DNA of 64,000 nt from Halomonas nitroreducens (lineage in GTDB: Bacteria; Pseudomonadota; Gammaproteobacteria; Pseudomonadales; Halomonadaceae). Shown piece by piece: positions 58,562-64,000 of the stretch. Within the stretch, counting starts at the first letter, position 1; every line of letters begins with the position of its first letter. The stretch spans positions 62,001 through 126,000 of the forward strand of contig NZ_RXNS01000009.1 of NCBI RefSeq assembly GCF_003966155.1, given 5' to 3'. The translations under genes were made by a program, and so were the position numbers. The notes under the pieces were generated by a model, which did no database searches, was not told the origin of the DNA, and saw only the letters and a list, made by a program, of their open reading frames with translations.

Positions 58562-59854
58562 ATGCGCCCCGAGCCCTCCTCCCTGCAAGCCCTGATCGAC
58601 GACGCCCTGGCCCGGACTCCGCCGGGGTGTTGCGTCTGGGTGGCCCTCTCCGGCGGGCTGGATTCCTGCCTGCTGCTGACCCTCGCCGCCGACGCCTGCC
58701 GCCGCCATCCACGCCCGCTGCGGGCCCTGCACGTGCATCATGGCCTGCAGGTCGCCGCCGACGCCTTCGAACGCCACTGTCGATGGCTGGCCTCGCGGCT
58801 CGGCGTGCCGCTGGACGTCGTCCACGTCAGCGTCGACCCGGCGGCGGGCCGTGGGCTCGAGGGAGAGGCCCGCGCCGCCCGCTACGCCGCCTTCGCGCGC
58901 CGGGTCCGCGAGGGCGAGACCCTGTGGCTGGCCCAGCACCGTGACGACCAGGCCGAGACCTTCCTGCTCGCCGCCCTGCGCGGTGCCGGCCCCCGTGGCC
59001 TCGCCGCCATGCCCGAGGCGCGCAGGCTCGAGCCGGGGCGGGACGGCGCACGGCTGTCGCGCCCGCTGCTCGGCGTGTCCCGGTCCACCCTCGAGGTCGA
59101 GGCCGGCCGGCGGGGCCTGGCCTGGGTCGAGGATCCGAGCAATGCCGAGGAGGGCCCGGACCGCAACTTCCTGCGCCACCGGGTCCTGCCGCTGCTGGCC
59201 GGGCGCTGGCCCCGGGCGGGGGAGGGCCTGGCGCGCAGCGCGGCGCTGGCCGGTGAGGCCGAAGGGCTGCTCGAGGAGCTGGCCGCCGAGGACCTGGCCC
59301 GGCTGGGCGGTGACCCCGGGCGCCTGCCGGTCGCCGACCTGCTGGCCCTGTCGGCCCCGCGCCGGCGCCTGCTGGTGCGTCACTGCCTCGAGCGGCTGGG
59401 GTTGCCGCGGCCCCCGGCCCGCCGCCTGGCGGCGCTGCTCGACCAGCTCGCGGCGTCCCGCGATGCGGCGGTGCGGGTGGCCTGGCCCGGCGCCGAGGCG
59501 CGGGTCTGGCGGGCGCGACTCCACCTGATGGCCCCACCGTGCCCGCTGGCGCCGGCGTGGCGGGCCGACTGGGATGGCCAGGCACCCCTGGCGACGCCCC
59601 TGGGCCGGCTGGGAGTGCGCCTCGTCTCCCGGGCGGGCGGGCCGGTGTCGCTGCGCCTGACCCCGCGGCGTGGCGGCGAGCGCCTGCGGCTGGCCGGGCG
59701 CGGCCGTCGCGACCTCAAGCGGTTGTTGCAGGAGTGGGGGGTGCCGCCCTGGGAGCGCGACCGGCTGCTGGTGGCCTGGCACGGCGACCGGGTAGTGGCG
59801 GTCGGCCGACCCGACGGCTGGTTGGCCTGTGCCGAGGGCTGGGAGGCACCCTGA
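58562..59854 (+). CDS. tilS: tRNA(Ile)-lysidine synthase
   Basis: Modifies C34 of the CAU-anticodon isoleucine tRNA to lysidine so that it reads AUA. The 430-residue product has the PP-loop ALSGGLDSCLLL (about residues 28-39), LHVHHGLQVAADAFERHC (about 59-76), AQHRDDQAETFLLAALRGAG (about 123-142), and RPLLGVSRSTLE then EDPSNAE. The C-terminal TilS domains end with LKRLLQEWGVPPWERDRLLV. It is convergent with ppx, with only 7 bases between them and no terminator. Confidence 0.96.
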   Translation: MRPEPSSLQALIDDALARTPPGCCVWVALSGGLDSCLLLTLAADACRRHPRPLRALHVHHGLQVAADAFERHCRWLASRLGVPLDVVHVSVDPAAGRGLEGEARAARYAAFARRVREGETLWLAQHRDDQAETFLLAALRGAGPRGLAAMPEARRLEPGRDGARLSRPLLGVSRSTLEVEAGRRGLAWVEDPSNAEEGPDRNFLRHRVLPLLAGRWPRAGEGLARSAALAGEAEGLLEELAAEDLARLGGDPGRLPVADLLALSAPRRRLLVRHCLERLGLPRPPARRLAALLDQLAASRDAAVRVAWPGAEARVWRARLHLMAPPCPLAPAWRADWDGQAPLATPLGRLGVRLVSRAGGPVSLRLTPRRGGERLRLAGRGRRDLKRLLQEWGVPPWERDRLLVAWHGDRVVAVGRPDGWLACAEGWEAP

Positions 59855-59861
59855 AGCCGGC

Positions 59862-61400
59862 TCAGCGGGTGGTCAGGGTCAGCGGCAGGCCGACCGCCTG
59901 CTGGTAGCCGGCCTCCTGCTCCAGGTCGGCGAGCAGCAGGTTCGGTTCGTCGCTCGTGTCGAGGTGCAGGTGAAGGGTCTCGCCGTCGGCCTCGAGCCCC
60001 GGCAGGGCCGGTGGCTGTTCGGGGCGCGAGTGGTTGAGGATCACCGCCAGGCGCAGCAGGCGGGCCAGCCGGGCATGGGAGCGCCGCTCGGCAGTGGGCA
60101 GGGCCTGCCACTCCTTGGCCGGGAACTTGCGGCGGTGGGCGCGCACCAGGAAGGCCAGCAGGCGCTGCTCCGGCCGGGAGAAGCCGGCCAGGTCGGAGTA
60201 TTCCAGCAGGTAGGCGCCGTGACGATGGAACTGGCTGTGGGAGATGGCCAGGCCGACCTCGTGGAGGCGGCTCCCCCACTCGAGGAAGCGGGCCTGGTCG
60301 TCGTCCAGCTCCCAGGCCTCGCGGACCTGGTCGAGCAAGCCGAGGGCCGTGCTGGCCACATTGTCCGCCTGGCGGCCGTCGACCCCGTAGCTTCGCGACA
60401 GGTTGTCCAGGGTCTTGAGGCGGGAATCCTCGGGGCTGTTGCGGCCCACCATGTCATAGAGCACGCCCTCGCGCAGGGCCCCGTCGGCATAGCGCATCTC
60501 GTCCAGCGCGAAGGCCTCGAAGACGGCGCCGAGGATGGCGATACCGGCCGGAAACACCCTGGCGCGGTCGGCCTTGAGCCCGGCCATGGCGACCTTGTCC
60601 AGGCGCTTGCACTTGATCAGCCGCTTGCGCAGGTCGAGCAGCCCCTGGCGGGTGATCACGCCCTCCGGCCCCAGGCCGGCGGCGGCGATCACCGCGGCCG
60701 CGGCCTTGATGGTGCCGCTGGAGCCCACCGGGTCGGCCCAGCCGATGGTCTGGTAGGGGCGGCGGATGTTGGCGAGTTCCGAGAGGGCCGCCAGCTCGGC
60801 GCGGCGCATGCGCTTCTCGGTGATCTCGCCGCTGTCGAAGAAGCGCCGGGTGAAGGTCACGCAACCCATCCGCAGGCTCTCCAGGGCCAGCGGCTCGAAG
60901 CGCTCACCGATGATGAACTCGGTGGACCCGCCGCCGATGTCGACGATCAGCCGCCGGCCGTCCTCGGCCACCGCGTGAGCCGCCCCCAGGTAGATCAGGC
61001 GGGCCTCCTCGCGGCCGGCGATGACCTCGATGCGGGTGCCCAGCAGGGCCTCGGCGCGTTCGATGAAGTCCTGGCTGTTCGCGGCGTCGCGCAGGGCATT
61101 GGTGCCCACCACGCGCAGGTCGCGGCGACCGATGCCCTCCAGGAAGGGGGCGAAGCGGGCCAGGCAGTCCAGGGCCCGGGTCATGGCGTCCTCGCCGAGG
61201 AGACCGTCCTCGTCGAGCCCGGCGGCCAGCTGCACCTTCTCGCCGAGTCGGGCGACCACCTGCAGCCGATCATCCTGGTAGTTGGCGACCAGCAGGTGGA
61301 AACTGTTGGAGCCGAGGTCGATGGCGGCAAGGCGGCGGGGCTCGGGGGCGATCGCAGGTTCGCTGGCGGTGGCGGCGAACCGGTCCGTTGGCGCTGTCAT
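59862..61400 (-). CDS. ppx: Exopolyphosphatase
   Basis: Ppx/GppA-family enzyme releasing phosphate from polyphosphate; some members also hydrolyse pppGpp. The 512-residue product (513 in E. coli Ppx) has AAIDLGSNSFHLLVA (about residues 26-40), FVGTNALRDA-like VVGTNALRDAANS, and VDIGGGSTEF (about 156-165). A C-terminal HD-type domain (about 320-512) suggests true Ppx rather than a short GppA. I chose the ATG at 61400, preceded by AAGGA. It is divergent from rho. Confidence 0.95.
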   Translation of the reverse strand: MTAPTDRFAATASEPAIAPEPRRLAAIDLGSNSFHLLVANYQDDRLQVVARLGEKVQLAAGLDEDGLLGEDAMTRALDCLARFAPFLEGIGRRDLRVVGTNALRDAANSQDFIERAEALLGTRIEVIAGREEARLIYLGAAHAVAEDGRRLIVDIGGGSTEFIIGERFEPLALESLRMGCVTFTRRFFDSGEITEKRMRRAELAALSELANIRRPYQTIGWADPVGSSGTIKAAAAVIAAAGLGPEGVITRQGLLDLRKRLIKCKRLDKVAMAGLKADRARVFPAGIAILGAVFEAFALDEMRYADGALREGVLYDMVGRNSPEDSRLKTLDNLSRSYGVDGRQADNVASTALGLLDQVREAWELDDDQARFLEWGSRLHEVGLAISHSQFHRHGAYLLEYSDLAGFSRPEQRLLAFLVRAHRRKFPAKEWQALPTAERRSHARLARLLRLAVILNHSRPEQPPALPGLEADGETLHLHLDTSDEPNLLLADLEQEAGYQQAVGLPLTLTTR

Positions 61401-61846
61401 GGCGGGTCCTTGAGGGTGACTGGGCAAAGGTTGCGGGCCGCTCCCGGCCATGTCAATCGCGCCTTGGCCGGGGGGAATCGCGAGGCTTGCGTTTCCTGAC
61501 GGCGTTGACTAATATCGAGGCGTTCGCCTGTTCCGAATGCTTTCCGACCGCTCACGGCGACTGCGCCGCGGTCATTTCCAAGTCGTCAGATAGCCCACTG
61601 CATCAGCCCGCGATCCTGGCCCTCGGCCACGACCCGCTGATTCAGGCGAAAACGAACCTGCTCCCTCGCTCCCGAACTGGCCCGGCAGCCCTTCTCAGGC
61701 GGTTGTCAGCCCACGGCCATACGAAGCACACGACGAGTGGCAGCCTGTCCGGGCTCTGAACGCATCCACGCGGCGTTACCGTCTCGCCTCCTGTCTCATA
61801 CGGCGCATGACTGCCCGGCTTCCACGAGCAACTTCTGAACACACCG
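61401..61846 (+). promoter_or_regulatory. rho promoter and long C-rich leader
   Basis: This 446-base divergent region has no recognisable gene. A very good sigma-70 promoter, TTGCGT (61487-61492), 17 bases, TAATAT (61510-61515), would give a leader of about 325 bases. Downstream of about 61545 the plus strand is C-rich and broken by few Gs (for example 61590-61680), as expected of rho-binding (rut) RNA. In other bacteria rho limits its own synthesis through its leader. No thioredoxin gene lies here, although trxA-rho is common in relatives. Confidence 0.6.
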
Positions 61847-63106
61847 ATGAATCTTACCGAACTCAAGCAAAAGCCCGTGCCGGAACTCCTGGAGATCGCC
61901 CGTGAAATGGGCATCGACAACCTGGCACGCTCCCGCAAGCAGGACATCATCTTCGCCATCCTCAAGAAGCACGCCAAGAGCGGCGAGGCTATCTACGGCG
62001 ACGGCGTGCTGGAGATCCTGCAGGACGGATTCGGCTTCCTGCGCAGTGCCGACAGCTCCTACCTGGCCGGCCCCGATGACATCTATGTCTCGCCGTCCCA
62101 GATCCGGCGCTTCAACCTGCGCAAGGGCGACTCCATCTCCGGCAAGATTCGTCCGCCCAAGGAAGGGGAGCGTTACTTCGCGCTGTTGAAGGTCAGCGAG
62201 ATCAACTTCGACAAGCCCGAGAACGCCAAGCACAAGATCCTCTTCGAGAACCTCACGCCGCTGTTCCCCCAGGAGCGGCTGCGCATGGAGATCGGCAATG
62301 GCTCCACCGAGGACCTGACGGCGCGAATCATCGACCTCACCGCCCCCATCGGCAAGGGCCAGCGTGGCCTGCTCGTCTCGCCTCCCAAAGCAGGCAAGAC
62401 GCTGATGCTGCAGAACATCGCCACCTCCATCACCCGCAACAATCCCGAGTGCCACCTGATTGTGCTGCTGATCGACGAGCGGCCCGAGGAGGTCACCGAG
62501 ATGTCGCGGACGGTGCGCGGCGAGGTGGTGGCCTCGACCTTCGACGAGCCGCCGGCGCGTCACGTCCAGGTGGCCGAGATGGTCATCGAGAAGGCCAAGC
62601 GGCTGGTCGAGCACAAGAAGGACGTGGTGATCCTGCTCGACTCCATCACCCGCCTGGCCCGGGCCTACAACACCGTGGTGCCCTCCTCGGGCAAGGTGCT
62701 CACCGGCGGCGTCGACGCCCACGCCCTGGAGAAGCCCAAGCGCTTCTTCGGCGCGGCGCGCAACATCGAGGAGGGCGGCAGCCTGACCATCATCGCCACG
62801 GCGCTGGTCGACACCGGCTCCAAGATGGACGAGGTGATCTTCGAGGAGTTCAAGGGCACCGGCAACATGGAGGCCCACCTCGACCGCAAGCTGGCCGAGA
62901 AGCGGGTCTATCCGGCGCTTAACATCCGCCGCTCCGGCACCCGTCGCGAGGACCTGATCGCCTCCGAGGAGGAGATGCAGCGCATGTGGATCCTGCGCAA
63001 GCTGCTCAACCCCATGGAAGACGTGGCGGCCACCGAGTTCCTCATCGACCGGCTGAAGGATACCAAGACCAACCTGGAATTCTTCGAGGCCATGAAGCGA
63101 CGTTGA
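61847..63106 (+). CDS. rho: Transcription termination factor Rho
   Basis: Hexameric RNA helicase that ends transcription of untranslated RNA. The 419-residue product has exactly the E. coli length. The start [20 protein letters not shown] is followed by the RNA-binding cold-shock-like domain with GFGFLRS (about residues 60-66), the ATP P-loop [12 protein letters not shown] (about 177-188), [14 protein letters not shown] and the Q-loop and R-loop region ([20 protein letters not shown]). A long leader precedes it and a 350-base gap follows. Confidence 0.98.
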   Translation: MNLTELKQKPVPELLEIAREMGIDNLARSRKQDIIFAILKKHAKSGEAIYGDGVLEILQDGFGFLRSADSSYLAGPDDIYVSPSQIRRFNLRKGDSISGKIRPPKEGERYFALLKVSEINFDKPENAKHKILFENLTPLFPQERLRMEIGNGSTEDLTARIIDLTAPIGKGQRGLLVSPPKAGKTLMLQNIATSITRNNPECHLIVLLIDERPEEVTEMSRTVRGEVVASTFDEPPARHVQVAEMVIEKAKRLVEHKKDVVILLDSITRLARAYNTVVPSSGKVLTGGVDAHALEKPKRFFGAARNIEEGGSLTIIATALVDTGSKMDEVIFEEFKGTGNMEAHLDRKLAEKRVYPALNIRRSGTRREDLIASEEEMQRMWILRKLLNPMEDVAATEFLIDRLKDTKTNLEFFEAMKRR

Positions 63107-63396
63107 TGGTGTCCTGCTGCGCTTGACGATGCGGTGTGGGAATACAGCGGGGCGCCAGGCCGGTCGAGCAGCTGAGTGACGGATTCCGCGCGGCGCTCTG
63201 GATTCGCGACGTCCATGTCGCTCGCGCCATGAGCCGCGCAGCCGCCCACATCGTCTGTCCTGACGAGTCGTCGCTGACTGCCGGCTCGACTGCCTGCTCC
63301 GTCCGCTCCCACTCGTGACGGACGGCCCCACCGCGTCTTGGCAGCGATATCTCCGAGGGCGAGCGCCGCGCGCCGTTTCCCCTCGCAGCATCCTCG
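63107..63396. other. Gap between rho and ubiD without a recognised gene
   Basis: I see no gene in these 290 bases. One 7-bp inverted repeat, CCGTCCG (63299-63305) with CGGACGG (63319-63325), is present. Short frames here have poor codon use and no recognisable product. It probably holds the rho 3' end and possibly a ubiD promoter that I cannot place. Confidence 0.4.
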
Positions 63397-63424
63397 AGGG
63401 GCAGCATGCTATGCTGCCCCTTTT
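63397..63424 (+). terminator. Strong hairpin just upstream of ubiD
   Basis: GGGGCAGCAT (63398-63407) pairs perfectly with ATGCTGCCCC (63411-63420) over GCT and is followed by TTTT. It is a textbook terminator. It lies 290 bases after rho and 33 bases before ubiD, so it could end rho read-through or attenuate ubiD. Confidence 0.85.
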
Positions 63425-63456
63425 GCCGTGTGTCGTTCAGCAAACGGGAAGGCCGC

Positions 63457-64000
63457 ATGAAGTACAAGGATCTGCGCGAGTTCATCGCCGCGCTGGAGGA
63501 GCAGGGGGAGCTCAAGCGCGTCACCGCCGAGGTGGACCCCTATCTGGAGATCACCGAGATCTGCGACCGCACCCTGCGGGCCGGCGGGCCGGCACTGCTG
63601 TTCGAGAACGTCAAGGGCCACGACATGCCGCTGCTCGGCAACCTCTTCGGCACGCCGAAGCGGGTCGCCCTGGGCATGGGCCAGGACTCGGTCGATGCCC
63701 TGCGCGAGGTCGGCGAGCTGCTGGCCTTCCTCAAGGAGCCGGAACCGCCCAAGGGCTTCCGCGATGCCCTGGACAAGCTGCCGGTCTACAAGCAGGTCAT
63801 GAGCATGGGGCCCAAGGTCCTGAAGCGGGCGCCGGTGCAGGAGGTGGTCCTCGAGGGCGACGCCGTCGACCTCGACCGCCTGCCCATCCAGCACTGCTGG
63901 CCCGGCGATGCCGCACCGCTGGTGACCTGGCCGCTGGTGATCACCCGGGGACCGCACAAGAAGCGCCAGAACCTCGGCATCTACCGCCAGCAGAAGCTGT
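63457..64000 (+). CDS. ubiD: 4-hydroxy-3-polyprenylbenzoate decarboxylase (3' end outside window)
   Basis: Prenyl-FMN-dependent decarboxylase of ubiquinone synthesis, which depends on UbiX for its cofactor. 181 codons are visible of a protein normally near 490. The start [20 protein letters not shown] follows GGAAGG at the ATG (63457). [20 protein letters not shown] (about residues 48-67), VPVYKQV-like PVYKQVMSM and [20 protein letters not shown] follow, all typical of UbiD. The sequence runs off the end in frame with no defect. Confidence 0.96.
   Translation, partial: MKYKDLREFIAALEEQGELKRVTAEVDPYLEITEICDRTLRAGGPALLFENVKGHDMPLLGNLFGTPKRVALGMGQDSVDALREVGELLAFLKEPEPPKGFRDALDKLPVYKQVMSMGPKVLKRAPVQEVVLEGDAVDLDRLPIQHCWPGDAAPLVTWPLVITRGPHKKRQNLGIYRQQKL

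Noticed and set aside
61388-61759. Frame of 123 codons between ppx and rho as the missing thioredoxin gene
   Set aside because: It has no WCGPC motif or thioredoxin fold pattern and codon use is atypical; the stretch is better explained as leader RNA.
63136-63318. Short plus-strand frame between rho and ubiD
   Set aside because: Poor codon bias, no ribosome site and no recognisable product.

Overview
The window is a stretch of high-GC gammaproteobacterial core chromosome. The gene order (prfB-lysS; ftsY-ftsE-ftsX-rpoH; coaBC-dut-algC-argB beside radC-rpmB-rpmG-mutM; dapC-glnD-map/rpsB-tsf-pyrH-frr-uppS-cdsA-ispC-rseP-bamA-skp-lpxD-fabZ-lpxA-lpxB-rnhB-dnaE-accA-tilS) is the Pseudomonas-type order. 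Acidic proteins, very high GC3 and the absence of typical Pseudomonas accessory genes make me favour a halophilic relative such as Halomonas (Halomonadaceae). That is an inference from gene order and composition, not from a marker gene. I see no rRNA, tRNA, IS element, prophage, CRISPR array or plasmid function.

Layout. Positions 1-3.0 kb: translation (end of prfB, lysS) and an acidic orphan gene. 3.1-6.1 kb: a DHA2-type MFS exporter, then bolA-holD-rimI with overlapping ends; holD is a long, diverged psi subunit of DNA polymerase III. 6.1-7.1 kb (minus): zapB and rsmD. 7.1-11.0 kb: ftsY-ftsE-ftsX (ATGA overlaps) and rpoH, which has a good candidate sigma-E promoter. 11.1-15.9 kb (minus): coaBC, dut, algC, argB and slmA. 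16.0-20.3 kb: radC, rpmB, rpmG, mutM, rlmI, a DUF2007 protein and a hotdog thioesterase. 20.4-24.8 kb: alanine dehydrogenase, trpS and NAD malic enzyme, with aconitase convergent to them (24.8-27.6 kb). 27.8-30.8 kb: a small CPXCG protein, a peroxiredoxin with an OxyR-like site, thioredoxin reductase, slyX and a membrane-anchored cold-shock protein.

30.9-38.8 kb (minus) holds the succinylase branch of lysine/diaminopimelate synthesis (dapC, an ArsC-like gene, dapD, dapE), an unrecognised gene, glnD and map. 39.0-59.9 kb (plus) is one nearly unbroken envelope and growth cluster: translation (rpsB, tsf, frr), UMP kinase, undecaprenyl-PP synthesis, phospholipid and isoprenoid precursors, the sigma-E protease RseP, the outer-membrane assembly genes bamA and skp, lipid A synthesis (lpxD, fabZ, lpxA, lpxB), rnhB, dnaE, accA and tilS. 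59.9-64 kb: ppx (minus), rho and the start of ubiD.

The genes are almost all housekeeping, and I did not find a previously undescribed multi-gene system. The items most worth a second look are regulatory or single-gene: the sigma-E-like promoter of rpoH, the OxyR-like site at ahpC, the enlarged HolD, the membrane-tethered cold-shock domain, and several intergenic inverted-repeat structures (after lysS, between trxB and slyX, between coaBC and radC, upstream of dapC, and between accA and tilS). Some of these may be dispersed repeats.
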